Part shown: positions 14,556 to 23,218 of the stretch, piece by piece
Layout: every line of letters begins with the position of its first letter
How positions within the stretch are numbered: position 1 is the first letter of the stretch
Source of the DNA: Desulfomonile tiedjei
GTDB taxonomy: Bacteria > Desulfobacterota > Desulfomonilia > Desulfomonilales > Desulfomonilaceae
NCBI GenBank assembly: GCA_016218715.1
Contig: JACRDG010000081.1
Span: 1-64,000, forward strand
Length of the DNA stretch: 64,000 nucleotides
Reading direction: 5' to 3'
Position numbers and translations under genes: made by a program
The notes under the pieces: generated by a model
Database searches by the model: none
What the model was told of the DNA's origin: nothing
The model's input: the letters and a program-made list of their open reading frames with translations, nothing else

Positions 14556-16760
14556 GTGCAACAACAGATTGGTATCGAATTAGCAATTTCTGGCACCCCG
14601 AGCGTTCTTTCGCAACTGCAAACGCTTGAGGCAGCATTTGCCCGCTTTGAAGGCAAGCTCTCCGGCTTAACGGCTCGCATGGGCGGGCTGTTCTCCGGCA
14701 CCCACACGAATGGCTTCCACAGGCTCTCAACTTCTGCTCGACAATTCGGTCAGCAGGTCGATGCCGTGTCCTCTAAGGTGGGCGCACTCCAGAAACACCT
14801 CTCCAACCTTAAAATGCACCCGCCTGGTGGGGCAGGGCCGGGCGGAGCGCCACAAGGAGCGGCAGTGGTCCGAGGTGGCACACAAAGCCCGTGGGGAATG
14901 GGTGCCACTGGTTTCTGGGGCAGATGGATGGGGCTGACGGCCGCTGCCAGCGCGGGATCGAGGGCTATGGGTAATATGGTCCTTGGAACAGAGCGAGAGA
15001 AGATCGCCCCGGAGCTGCGCGACCTCGCAGCCATCAGTCTGGATCGGAAACAACGAACCGCGGTTGAGCTACAGGCCCAGGCATTCACCAGGAAATATCC
15101 GGCCGGATCGACGATCAAAGACTATATGTCAGCTTATTCCGAAGCCGGAAGCAGCTTCTCCATAGACCACCCGGCATTCAAGAACAAGGGCCTACTGGAA
15201 CTCGGCAAGATGACACAAGCCTCTCTGGTCCTGGGGGCGTCATCGAAGATGCCCGCCAGCCAGGCAGCGGAAACGCTTATGGGCGCTGTCCACGCTGTAC
15301 AAGCGCAGATGAGCGCCAAGGAGCGCGAGAGCTACGATACTGGGCAGAAGTCGTACTCCGGCTTGACCGAGAAGATTGCAGCTCAGTTGACGAAAGCCAT
15401 CGAAGTAAGTTCAGCATGGGGAAAAGATTTTAAATATGGATTTTCCTATAGTCTACCAACCATGCTCCAGGCCGGCTGGAAGCTCGAAAATCTTGTCGGC
15501 GTCCTGGGAGCTGCGAAGACAGCAGGTTACACCGGCCAGCGCAGTAGTAGAGCCTTGAAGTCGATCTTCGAGGGTGAAACCACAGATCTGGCCAAGCTTA
15601 TGTTCACCGGCCATAGCGATCCCGCTGTGGCAGAGAAGTTTATGAATTTGAGTAACGCACAACGTAAACAGCTCGCTCAGAGCATGGCCCCCGTCATTCG
15701 TCAGAAACTCTCTCAGGACCCGTTCGGCACTCTCGGGGAGCTTGGTGCGCTCATCAAGAAGACCGAGGATCGAAAGATCGGCATAGTCGAAAGGCTTGGA
15801 ATTACGAAGGAATTTATAGGCCAGTTGCGTACCTTCACGTCTCCCAGCTTCCTCAAGTCCGCCCGGGAGGTTTCGGATGCCTCCGGTGCAATCGAGACAC
15901 TCGACGAAGCAAAAGCCAGACTTGAAGAGGTGGGCAAGGACACGGCTTACACCAGCGCCCGGCTCACGGAGGGCATGAGCGCGTTCTGGCAAAACATCAC
16001 CCGCGAGGGTGGCGCTTTGAACCGTACCGGAGCGGAAATGGCTGGGATGTTCTGGTCAATGTCGTCGGCAAAGACCTCCGATGAACAGGTTGATGCGGCG
16101 CTACGATTCGCCTGGGAGGGCCTCGCCCGAGGTTTATACGCTGGTACCGTTGACATGGTGGCCGCATTTGCCTCGAACGTCTCCAAAAAATTGGGCGTCC
16201 TGCCACAGAATTATGAACCGGCGAAGACGGAGGATCTATTGCAGGCAGTGACCGGCATCCCGCAAGTGTGGGGCGAGGCAATCGATAGCTCTCTCCAGAT
16301 CGTCAAGCAGGTCGAGACGCTCGGGAAATCCTTGTCAGAGAGCTTGTCATCTATCAAGGAGCGCGCCGCCAGCGCAGCCAGCACGATCACGAGCCTGCCC
16401 GGGAAGGCAGCGGGCGCTCTTTCTGATTCGATCACGGACAGCGCAGCAGCCTTGACACCCAGCTTTGACCCGTTCGCCGGTCTTGTCCCGGAAGGTGCCA
16501 CCGCCGGGCCGATTGCATCGAAACAGGCCGCCGCAGCGGAATACGCGAGCCCGATGGGTTCGGGACCGTCAGTAGCGACCCCCGCCCCGGCAGAAGCTCC
16601 ACAGGTCCACGTTGAAGCTCCACAGGTTCAAGTTGACGTGAAAATCGGAGAGCGCGATATCACTGATATCGTTAAGGATTATGTCCACACGCAGATGATA
16701 GTTCATGGCGAAACTTTCGGCACGAGTTCACTGGGCGGGTCGAGTTGGGCTATGTGTTAG
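14556..16760 (+). CDS. Phage tail tape-measure-like protein, orphan
   Basis: The 734-residue protein starts at GTG with AGGAG 7 nt upstream. The N-terminus (residues 1-90) is a helical coiled region with SxxxQL patterns, then a Gly-rich linker and a hydrophobic region near residue 125. The long helical middle part includes LMGAVHAVQAQM, and the C-terminal region has Ala/Ser repeats. It ends in paired APQVHVE/APQVQVD units and a VDVKIGERDITDIVKDY strand like the end of many tape-measure proteins. Such proteins set tail length in siphophages and myophages. No other tail gene is nearby, which is unusual. A strong terminator follows it. Confidence 0.7.
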   Translation: MQQQIGIELAISGTPSVLSQLQTLEAAFARFEGKLSGLTARMGGLFSGTHTNGFHRLSTSARQFGQQVDAVSSKVGALQKHLSNLKMHPPGGAGPGGAPQGAAVVRGGTQSPWGMGATGFWGRWMGLTAAASAGSRAMGNMVLGTEREKIAPELRDLAAISLDRKQRTAVELQAQAFTRKYPAGSTIKDYMSAYSEAGSSFSIDHPAFKNKGLLELGKMTQASLVLGASSKMPASQAAETLMGAVHAVQAQMSAKERESYDTGQKSYSGLTEKIAAQLTKAIEVSSAWGKDFKYGFSYSLPTMLQAGWKLENLVGVLGAAKTAGYTGQRSSRALKSIFEGETTDLAKLMFTGHSDPAVAEKFMNLSNAQRKQLAQSMAPVIRQKLSQDPFGTLGELGALIKKTEDRKIGIVERLGITKEFIGQLRTFTSPSFLKSAREVSDASGAIETLDEAKARLEEVGKDTAYTSARLTEGMSAFWQNITREGGALNRTGAEMAGMFWSMSSAKTSDEQVDAALRFAWEGLARGLYAGTVDMVAAFASNVSKKLGVLPQNYEPAKTEDLLQAVTGIPQVWGEAIDSSLQIVKQVETLGKSLSESLSSIKERAASAASTITSLPGKAAGALSDSITDSAAALTPSFDPFAGLVPEGATAGPIASKQAAAAEYASPMGSGPSVATPAPAEAPQVHVEAPQVQVDVKIGERDITDIVKDYVHTQMIVHGETFGTSSLGGSSWAMC

Positions 16761-16795
16761 CAATCACTCAATTTGTGTTCTCCAAATTTAGGTTC

Positions 16796-16829
16796 GCCCG
16801 AGGTCTCTCCTTGCCTCGGGCATCTTTTT
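16796..16829 (+). terminator. Rho-independent terminator after the tape-measure gene
   Basis: A perfect 8-bp stem GCCCGAGG / CCTCGGGC with a 10-nt loop is followed by ATCTTTTT. It closes the rightward small-gene operon. Confidence 0.85.
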
Positions 16830-16887
16830 GTACGAAGGTTTTGACGGCGACGCGGAGGTAGGCATCGGAGCGCCCACCGGGACACTC

Positions 16888-17424
16888 CTAGTAATCATAT
16901 CTGGCCATTCGTCGCAGCTTCTCGCGGAGGTAACCAAAAACTTCAGTATCGGGATGTTGCTGGAGAGCGAGATCGTCTTCTTCCGAGGTGGGTTCCTCGT
17001 TTAGTTCCTTGCGTCGTCTCTCAAGGCGGGCCTGTATATTCTTCTCCCAGGCAGTCAGTTTCTCGGTTAGTCTCTTGTCATCCAACCGGTTGACGTTGTG
17101 ATGAATTTTAATCCGTTCTTCAAGGATGCCATCCCTAAGGTTGTAATAATGCTGGCGTTGTTCTGGTCTGGTGGGTTCTCGTCCGTACCAGAAATTGATA
17201 AAATTCGTGTGCACAAGATAATAATACCTCATTGAACACTCTGAGACAGAGTCAAGTATAGCTTCGTAAGATCTGAGTGAGCGTCGCTGCCGGGCGAAAT
17301 ATCCTTTAGTGAACCAGTCAACAAAAAGCCATTTTGCCATCATGGTAAACGTCGCTCCTAGTAGGCCCTGAATTGACGGTTGCAACAGGATTTTGATCAG
17401 TTCATCGGTGAATTCGGTATCCAT
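16888..17424 (-). CDS. Hypothetical membrane-associated protein
   Basis: The 178-residue product has one likely membrane segment near residues 15-40 (LLGATFTMMAKWLFVDWF) and a long charged, helical cytoplasmic part with many Arg, Glu and Tyr. The start used is ATG 17424; ATG 17436 in the same frame is also possible and neither has a strong ribosome site. It is the only minus-strand gene in the right half of the element and may be cargo (superinfection or defence-like), but no family is recognised. Confidence 0.5.
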   Translation of the reverse strand: MDTEFTDELIKILLQPSIQGLLGATFTMMAKWLFVDWFTKGYFARQRRSLRSYEAILDSVSECSMRYYYLVHTNFINFWYGREPTRPEQRQHYYNLRDGILEERIKIHHNVNRLDDKRLTEKLTAWEKNIQARLERRRKELNEEPTSEEDDLALQQHPDTEVFGYLREKLRRMARYDY

Positions 17425-17470
17425 CTTTCGCACCATAATGCTCGGTCACCGGTACTCCGCCAAGCGAGCA

Positions 17471-17503
17471 TGAAAGAAAGAGCGGCCGCGTGAGGGCCGC
17501 TCT
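17471..17503 (-). terminator. Stem-loop terminator, leftward
   Basis: AGAGCGGCC / GGCCGCTCT (17479-17487, 17495-17503) form a 9-bp stem; on the minus strand it is followed by a T-rich run (CTTTCTTTC). It lies upstream of the minus-strand gene at 17424 and would stop transcripts entering from the right. Confidence 0.6.
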
Positions 17504-18169
17504 GGTTTCAGATTACTAGTCCGGCCAGATTATCTCAATGTCGAGATACAGCCAGATCGCTCGACATACCACTCGAAACCGCGACGGTATGTATCGGTTG
17601 GGTGGTCGCCCCGAATCCTTGACCTGAGTCATCATGCCTCCTCAAGGCCATTCGGTTAAGCTGGGGCTGGAGTGGCTTGTCTCGTCATTCTAAATACTTG
17701 TCTTTAGTTATTAAAATGACTTGACACAAAGAGCTTGGCATTATAAACCAAGTTTGGTTTCTCTTCGAAGCCCTCCCGCACCAGCGGGGTGGTGGAAGAT
17801 TCCAAAAGGACCGCTCAGCTTACACCTGGGCGGTTTTCTTTTGGGCCATGACCATTTCTTCTTGGTTTCCGGTAAGTCGCCAGCAGAGTCTAGAATGCTT
17901 CCACGACTTGTTCCGAAAGCCATCGGAATTACTCACAATATTCCTAGTCAACACATGGCACATCTTGTGTGCCCCCAGTTCTAGCGCCCGTCGACGAACT
18001 TGGCAACAACTTTTATTCCGGCGAGGCGTTACGGCGGCTTAGATCGTGGCCAAACTTTTTTTGTCTAATAATATCAATTTTTAGAAATTTATACTGCCGA
18101 GCCAGAGCAAGAAATATGCTTCCAAAAACCCTGTTTTAGAGGGCTGTGCGGCACGCACCCCGGGGGGGC
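17504..18169. other. Intergenic region, no supported gene
   Basis: About 650 bp without a convincing gene. It contains a terminator-like stem at 17804-17843 (ACCGC/GCGGT flanked by A and T runs, TTTTCTTTT) that points rightward. The ORFs at 17721-18042 have no family signature or ribosome site. Confidence 0.35.
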
Positions 18170-18206
18170 TTGACAAACCTGCCGAGATAGGATATAGCAA
18201 TATCCT
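18170..18206 (+). promoter_or_regulatory. Promoter with overlapping operator dyad
   Basis: TTGACA (18170-18175) and TATAGC (18193-18198) are spaced by 17 bp. An inverted repeat AGGATAT/ATATCCT (18189-18195, 18200-18206) straddles the -10 box, as expected for a repressor operator. It lies upstream of the metallopeptidase, excisionase and integrase genes and may control them together. Confidence 0.55.
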
Positions 18207-18431
18207 CATATCTCACCAAGAGGTGTCGGACTACTCTCCAAAAGTGCCGCAGGCAAGCGCCTGGGTAATCCATGAACGGTCCCGCTTACCGGGGGGCCGT
18301 GTACTGACACTCGATTCAAGAACTCGAAAAATCTCGATTTGAAACTGGGCTGCACCCGAAGCGCGCGCCGTCGCTCTGCTGACACCGGACGTTCGAACCC
18401 GAGGTGCGGCTCACAGCGGAAAGGAGGATGT

Positions 18432-19088
18432 GTGGATATTGAGAGAGAACTAGAGGAGAAGATACAGGGAGGCGAAGCGCTTGCCCAGAAGTTGAGTGAG
18501 GCATCCGAAGACGCGGCGGAGCACCTCTACCTGCAGTGGGCACGATCATGCACACAGGAAGAGAGCAAGCTTCAAGACCGCGCCCTGGACTTGGACGCGG
18601 AGTGTTTTGCAGACATCCGATTCGATGAGCCGATATGCGATGACAACGGAATGCCGCTGACCTCTCCGATAGACGGGTCACCACTCGACGGTTTCCGCTT
18701 CCTGATCGATCCTGCTATGGACGACTGTGGCACTTGTCAAGCCAAGCTCAGGACGATCACGCTCCACCCAGACCATCTGGACGACGCAACCCTGGTCCAC
18801 GAGATCCTGCACGTATACGATGAGTTCCTCGCCAGCAACCCAGTATACCGGGATTTCTGGGTAACGCGGTTGTATTCACGACTAAGGACAAGACTAGAGG
18901 ATATCGACGGCTTGTGCGCCCTGAACATCACCCAGGATGTCTTGAGTCACGACGGCGGGCACTCCATCTTCTTTATGTTGAAAGCGTACGATCTCGATCT
19001 GAGACTGGGGCTGTCACCGGGAACCGTGTTTGGTTACCAAGACTGGGCACCCTACATCACAGATGCCGCTGTCGAAGGCCAGAACTGA
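18432..19088 (+). CDS. HEXXH metallopeptidase-like protein
   Basis: The 218-residue protein starts at GTG with AAAGGAGG 4 nt upstream. A zinc-protease motif, HEILH with flanking hydrophobics (LVHEILHVYDEF), lies near residue 122. Phages and integrating elements often encode such proteins (ImmA-like) that cleave a repressor and trigger excision. No ImmR-like partner is visible. A CGTC-like Cys pair (DCGTCQ) precedes the motif. It sits 11 bp before an excisionase-like gene and shares its direction with the integrase, so a switch role is plausible but unproven. Confidence 0.65.
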   Translation: MDIERELEEKIQGGEALAQKLSEASEDAAEHLYLQWARSCTQEESKLQDRALDLDAECFADIRFDEPICDDNGMPLTSPIDGSPLDGFRFLIDPAMDDCGTCQAKLRTITLHPDHLDDATLVHEILHVYDEFLASNPVYRDFWVTRLYSRLRTRLEDIDGLCALNITQDVLSHDGGHSIFFMLKAYDLDLRLGLSPGTVFGYQDWAPYITDAAVEGQN

Positions 19089-19099
19089 AAGGAGGATTG

Positions 19100-19396
19100 A
19101 TGCTCGAAAGACTACTCACACCGGAAGATGTCGCTGCACACTTTCATGTCAAGCGCAAGACTGTTCTGGACTGGACGCGCCAAGGCCGTCTGCCATACTC
19201 TCGGATTGCTGACAAAGTTATTCGGTTCACGGAAGAAGACCTGAGAGCCTTCGCCGAAGGCAAGAAGCATGGAACACCGAAAACCGTTGACAGAAAGCCG
19301 GCGACCCGGATACCCTCCCCACCCAGAAGAAAGGAGGTAGAATCAACTGAGGGTTCGTCGGTTAGAGCGCTTCGAGAGGAGATGCGCTCATGGTAA
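19100..19396 (+). CDS. Excisionase-like helix-turn-helix protein
   Basis: The 98-residue product begins with a helix-turn-helix type 17 segment (TPEDVAAHFHVKRKTVLDW followed by a short wing, residues 7-45), as in Xis/AlpA proteins that bend att DNA. The C-terminal part is basic and proline-rich. AAAGGAGG lies 5 nt before the ATG. Its end overlaps the integrase start by 7 bp, so it is translationally coupled with it. This makes it the more likely directionality factor of the element. Confidence 0.8.
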   Translation: MLERLLTPEDVAAHFHVKRKTVLDWTRQGRLPYSRIADKVIRFTEEDLRAFAEGKKHGTPKTVDRKPATRIPSPPRRKEVESTEGSSVRALREEMRSW

Positions 19397-20628
19397 CGAA
19401 GCGAGGAAAGACGCTTTACATCTACTTTAAACCATTCAAAGACAAGAAAATCGGCGTCCGGGTGGACGTGAACACTGCCCGGGAAGCCAATCAGATCGAG
19501 GGTGCAGTCTTGAGAGCTTGTCGCACAGGCAGTTATGAGGGCCTTGACCCGATAGCGCGAGAGACGTGCATCCGTATGTTTACGAATCAGAAATGGGAAC
19601 TCCCGCCGGCACTGGCGGACTTCGTGGCTCCTGTGGCAAAAGGCGAGTTGACCCTGAGACAGGCCGTCGAGATCTTCATCAAGTATCCTGAGATCCACGA
19701 TTGTCAGGAGCGCCCACGTTATGAACAGTGCATAGAGCACTTGGTGGAGCACTTTGGGCAAGACTGCCTGGTCAAGTCCATCTGGGTGCCTGAGATCAAG
19801 GAGTATATGGCGAAGCGCCTAGAGGAAGGTGCGGCCCCGTCAACAGTGAATCGACAGAAAGGCACGTTGTCCAAGATGTTTCAGGTCTTGGTTGAAAAGC
19901 GGTATGCGGATGCCAATCCGGTGAGACTGGTCAAGAACCTCTCTCAGAAATCTGAGGAACGGCAGGTCTATTTGAGCGTGGAGACGGTCCGGGCGATAGC
20001 CGACCGCTGCCCACCCTGGTATCAGCCCATGCTCTGGATGGCGTTCCATACCGGAATGAGGGAGGGCGAGATCCTGGGGCTAACCCGGAAACAGATGAAC
20101 CTGTCCGAACGCATGGTCTACCTGGGGCCAGAAGACACTAAAGAAGGTCACTGGAAACGGGTGCCTATCCACAAGGATCTCGTCACGATCCTGCAGGACG
20201 TTCTTGACGGCCCGGCATTGCTGAGCGGTAAGGTCTTTGCTCTTCAGGACGGAAAGGGCCTCCGTGACCTTGACCCAGAAAGCTTCAAAAACGTGTGGCC
20301 GCGTGTCCGCAAGGCTCTGGGGTTTAAGGACCCACTGCCTCGGTTTCATGATCTCCGTCACACATGGCGGACGAATGCCCGGAGGTCCGGCGTCGATCCA
20401 CAGATAGCCGAGAGCATCATGGGTCATTGGCTCAAAGGAAGATCAGTCAACGACAGGTACGGCTACATCGGTGATAAAGAGCTTCTCCAGGCCATTGACA
20501 AGATAACCTTCGACCATGGAGAGACCAAGGTTTTTGTGGCTCGTAGTAAGGAATCAGGCCCGAAGGGTAACAAAAGGGAAACAAACGGCGGGGTACAAGA
20601 GAAAAGGTCATGCGGCAACATGACCTAA
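19390..20628 (+). CDS. Tyrosine site-specific integrase
   Basis: The 412-residue protein has an N-terminal arm-binding part, a core-binding (SAM-like) part near residues 90-185, and a catalytic domain. The RHRY residues are visible: Arg in HTGMREGEIL, His-Arg in FHDLRHTWR, His in IMGHW, and the nucleophile Tyr in VNDRYGYIG. The stop codon abuts the right attachment repeat, and the intact tRNA-Ala follows. It integrates the element into the tRNA 3' half. The last 35 residues form a variable basic tail whose DNA is partly repeated at 387-406. Confidence 0.97.
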   Translation: MVTKRGKTLYIYFKPFKDKKIGVRVDVNTAREANQIEGAVLRACRTGSYEGLDPIARETCIRMFTNQKWELPPALADFVAPVAKGELTLRQAVEIFIKYPEIHDCQERPRYEQCIEHLVEHFGQDCLVKSIWVPEIKEYMAKRLEEGAAPSTVNRQKGTLSKMFQVLVEKRYADANPVRLVKNLSQKSEERQVYLSVETVRAIADRCPPWYQPMLWMAFHTGMREGEILGLTRKQMNLSERMVYLGPEDTKEGHWKRVPIHKDLVTILQDVLDGPALLSGKVFALQDGKGLRDLDPESFKNVWPRVRKALGFKDPLPRFHDLRHTWRTNARRSGVDPQIAESIMGHWLKGRSVNDRYGYIGDKELLQAIDKITFDHGETKVFVARSKESGPKGNKRETNGGVQEKRSCGNMT

Positions 20629-20690
20629 TCCATTGTGTTCTTGGTGGAGATGAAGGGATTTGAACCCTCGACCCCCGCGTTGCGAACGCG
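20629..20690. repeat. Proximal 62-bp attachment repeat within tRNA-Ala
   Basis: Identical to 222-283. It starts at the base after the integrase stop codon and covers the 3' 49 nt of the intact tRNA-Ala gene. The two copies differ in their flanks on both sides, which fixes the element boundaries to this repeat. Confidence 0.95.
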
Positions 20691-20716
20691 GTGCTCTCCC
20701 GCTGAGCTACATCCCC
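20642..20716 (-). tRNA. tRNA-Ala(CGC)
   Basis: The minus strand folds as a 75-nt tRNA: acceptor GGGGATG pairing with CATCTCC, a D-arm (GCTCAGCGGGAGAGC), anticodon stem CCGCG/CGCGG around TTCGCAA with anticodon CGC (Ala), a T-arm with GGTTCAAAT, and an encoded CCA. It reads GCG. The element is inserted directly at its 3' end. Confidence 0.96.
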
Positions 20717-20728
20717 GGTTGTGGAGTG

Positions 20729-20757
20729 ACCATATCACTCATGGTTGGGCCTGTCAA
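20729..20757 (-). promoter_or_regulatory. Promoter of tRNA-Ala
   Basis: On the minus strand TTGACA (20752-20757) and TATGGT (20729-20734) are separated by 17 bp and lie 12 bp before the tRNA 5' end. Confidence 0.7.
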
Positions 20758-21573
20758 GGCCACAAGAGACACACCAGCCAGCATCCGTCCGGTCAAGCTC
20801 GTGGGTTGACCTCGCCGGACAGTCGATGCCGGGCCGACCGGGTTGACACCGAATGCCGACCAACCGTCGTGGCACCCCAAGTCGCATCGCGTCTAAGACA
20901 ACCTCGTTGTTCCTCACATAGACACTGCGGGAAGGAACGCAGGAAGAACACTAATGAGCGAGGAACTCTCCCACGGCTCCTCGAGACTCACAAGATCCGT
21001 CGTTGGTACCGGTTTGCGGCACCGAGTTGCCTCCTGTCGGAGGGTTGATCATGGGAAAGGTGTAGTCCGTTGGAACGCACCTCGTCAGGAGTGGCATCAC
21101 CCTGGTACTGCAGGAGTCCCGGCATTTCATGACTGTCACCGAGTTCCAGCGCAGGGAGAAATGGGACCAGGACAGGGAGTTCTGCCGGCCTGATGCTGCC
21201 CTTCTGCAGTGACCTGCAAAGCCTCGGGTCGAACCTGAGGGCGGTTCGCGCAAGTCGCGGTCGGAACCGACAGCCGAGGTGATTCTACTGACTCGTTCGC
21301 GCTTCCCTCGGGGGAGTGAAATCCCGTCCTCGGAGGTTGACGAGGTAGACCACCGTGCAGTATCCTGAGACATAAGTGACAAAACTGTGGAGGAAAGGAG
21401 GGTGATACTTCATACCCTCGGCTGTGGCCAAGGGCATTCAGTGGGTCTTCAAGCGCCTGGACAGACTCCAAGAGGCGCTCAAGAGCATTGAGCCTCATGA
21501 GATGACGAGGCTGCCAGTAATTTCGATTCGTGTAATGAATGACCGTTAACCGGACACGAAAAAGGGGGACGAA
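20758..21573. other. Intergenic region, no supported gene
   Basis: About 800 bp with no recognised gene. The open frames on both strands (for example 20951-21382 minus) have no ribosome site or family signature. It presumably holds the bacterioferritin promoter. Confidence 0.4.
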
Positions 21574-22041
21574 ATGAAAGGCAATGAGAAGATACTTGAC
21601 AAACTCAACGATCTTTTGGCCGACGAATTGACCGCAATCAATCAGTATATGGTCCATGCTGAGATGTGTGACAACTGGAGGTACGAGCGACTCCATAAGG
21701 CCGTTGAAAAGCGGGCCATCGACGAAATGAAACACGCGGAGAAGCTCATCGCACGCATCCTGTTCCTTGAAGGCCGCCCCATCGTGAGCAAGTTGAAGAA
21801 GATCAACATCGGCCCGGATGTGGAAACACAGCACAAGAACGATTGGCAGTCCGAATTCGATGCCATCAAATCGTACAACCAAGGCATCAAACTTGCCGTC
21901 GAGGTTGGCGACAATGGCACGCGTGAACTCCTCGACCACATCCTGAAGGAGGAAGAGGAGCACATCGACTGGCTGGAAGCTCAGCTCGATCAGGTCAAGC
22001 AGATGGGCGTCCAAAGCTATCTGGTGGAACAGATCGATTGA
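21574..22041 (+). CDS. bfr: Bacterioferritin
   Basis: The 155-residue protein matches bacterioferritin over its full length, beginning MKGNEKILDKLNDLLADELTA. It forms a 24-subunit heme-containing iron storage cage in the cytoplasm that oxidises Fe(II). The ferroxidase residues are visible: Glu18 in ADELTA, the DEMKHAE segment with the heme-ligating Met, and EEEEHIDWLE. GGGGG lies close before the start. It is monocistronic here and convergent with the RNA cyclase gene. It suggests control of iron and oxygen stress in an anaerobe. Confidence 0.95.
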   Translation: MKGNEKILDKLNDLLADELTAINQYMVHAEMCDNWRYERLHKAVEKRAIDEMKHAEKLIARILFLEGRPIVSKLKKINIGPDVETQHKNDWQSEFDAIKSYNQGIKLAVEVGDNGTRELLDHILKEEEEHIDWLEAQLDQVKQMGVQSYLVEQID

Positions 22042-22174
22042 ATTGACGGGCCGGTGCCGTGCGAATCCGCCGCTGGGCATGGCATCCCTTAGGAATTTGC
22101 TGCAGGGCCACCGTAACAGGGGAAGGCGACACGGCGGGCGCCACCCCTGTCCCGCGCGCGGCGAAAGCTCCGTT

Positions 22175-23218
22175 TTACGTGCCCGGGTGGCCGATCCCCT
22201 GAATGTGCAGGACCGGCCCTTCGAAATGACTGGACGCGCCCAGAAGCTTCTCCACGAGCCAAAGATTCGATTTCACATGATCCGTCACCGCCGGGACGCG
22301 ATAGCGGGACGTCCCTCCGGCCAGCGCGGCAAAGAGAATCAACTGGTCGGCCACATGGCGGTCTACCGTGGCTCCGGTGTCCAGATCCTCGAACAGCGTC
22401 TCGACCGCGAACTCGGCGATTGACTCGGCCCTCCTGCCCAGTTTGCCCGCGCGGTCCGACCCCAGGATGCACCCGGTGTCCGTGGCTGCGTAGATCGTGA
22501 GCCCTGCGCCTCTTTGCACGGCACGCGTATCTTCCAGAATTTCGATTTCGAGGGCGGCCTCGCGGCGTGTCACAATTTTTTGTGCCGTGTCTGCCATCCG
22601 CCACGCCACTTTCTGATCACGTAGATGAGACGCGAGTGACACACCCCGGATGAATTCCACCGATCCCTGCTGGACCAGGTCGACAGGGTTGAGCGGTTTC
22701 GATACAGGATTCACGTGCAGGATCAACTCCCCCTGCCCTTGCGGGTAGTAGCCCGGCCTGACCATCTGGAGTTTCACCTTTGCGCCCATGGATCTCAGGA
22801 GCGGAAGCAGCACCCGGTCCATGTGGAAGAAGCTCGGTGCAAAATCCTGGAAGAGTCCTCCCACAATTGAGAACCTGCAGGGGCCTTCCGCGAACAGCGA
22901 CGGAGGAATCAGCGCGCACGCTGCAAGGGTTGCGGAGCCGGCCGTCCCGATGTCGACTCGGAACTCGCCCGAACGCATAGCCGGGCCGGGCCGATAAAGG
23001 ATTTCCTGCGATCCCACCGCCCCGCCTTCGATCAGGCCGTCGGAAAGTATCCCGCACGCGGTGATCACGTGAAGATGTTGCGCGCGCAGCCCCGCCTTGG
23101 GGCGCTTGGCCCGTATATGAGTCATGTGGAGCGGTCGGTGGGTCAACGTGGCCAGAGCCACCGCATACCTGAGGAGCGTTCCGCTTCCCGAATAGAGTGA
23201 CCCGTCAATCTCGATCAT
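22175..23218 (-). CDS. rtcA: RNA 3'-terminal phosphate cyclase
   Basis: The 347-residue protein has the RtcA layout: N-terminal MIEIDGS, the NIRA-like HIRAKR segment, DIGTAGSATL, the signature region RPGYYPQGQGE and the conserved His in RHVADQLIL that is adenylylated in RtcA. The enzyme uses ATP to convert an RNA 3' phosphate to a 2',3'-cyclic phosphate. Canonical signatures read GxxPxGGGE and EGGGQ near the N-terminus; here they are PQGQGE and SGSGT, so this is a divergent member. No RtcB ligase or RtcR regulator is nearby. Confidence 0.88.
   Translation of the reverse strand: MIEIDGSLYSGSGTLLRYAVALATLTHRPLHMTHIRAKRPKAGLRAQHLHVITACGILSDGLIEGGAVGSQEILYRPGPAMRSGEFRVDIGTAGSATLAACALIPPSLFAEGPCRFSIVGGLFQDFAPSFFHMDRVLLPLLRSMGAKVKLQMVRPGYYPQGQGELILHVNPVSKPLNPVDLVQQGSVEFIRGVSLASHLRDQKVAWRMADTAQKIVTRREAALEIEILEDTRAVQRGAGLTIYAATDTGCILGSDRAGKLGRRAESIAEFAVETLFEDLDTGATVDRHVADQLILFAALAGGTSRYRVPAVTDHVKSNLWLVEKLLGASSHFEGPVLHIQGIGHPGT

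Larger units (their letters stand above)
222..20690. mobile_element. 20.4-kb tRNA-Ala-integrated, satellite-phage-like element
   Basis: Identical 62-bp repeats at 222-283 and 20629-20690 bound the element. The right copy is inside an intact tRNA-Ala(CGC) gene and the left copy is an orphan tRNA 3' half, the usual result of tyrosine-integrase insertion. The element encodes integrase, excisionase-like proteins, a P4-type primase-helicase, a serine recombinase, a tape-measure-like protein and many small phage-like genes. I found no capsid, portal, terminase or conjugation genes. This gene set fits a phage satellite or a decayed prophage better than an integrative conjugative element. The left end (697-3422) looks like a cargo site. 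Confidence 0.9.

Noticed and set aside
21136-22080. 314-residue minus-strand ORF opposite bacterioferritin
   Set aside because: It spans bfr, which is certain, and has no family motif.
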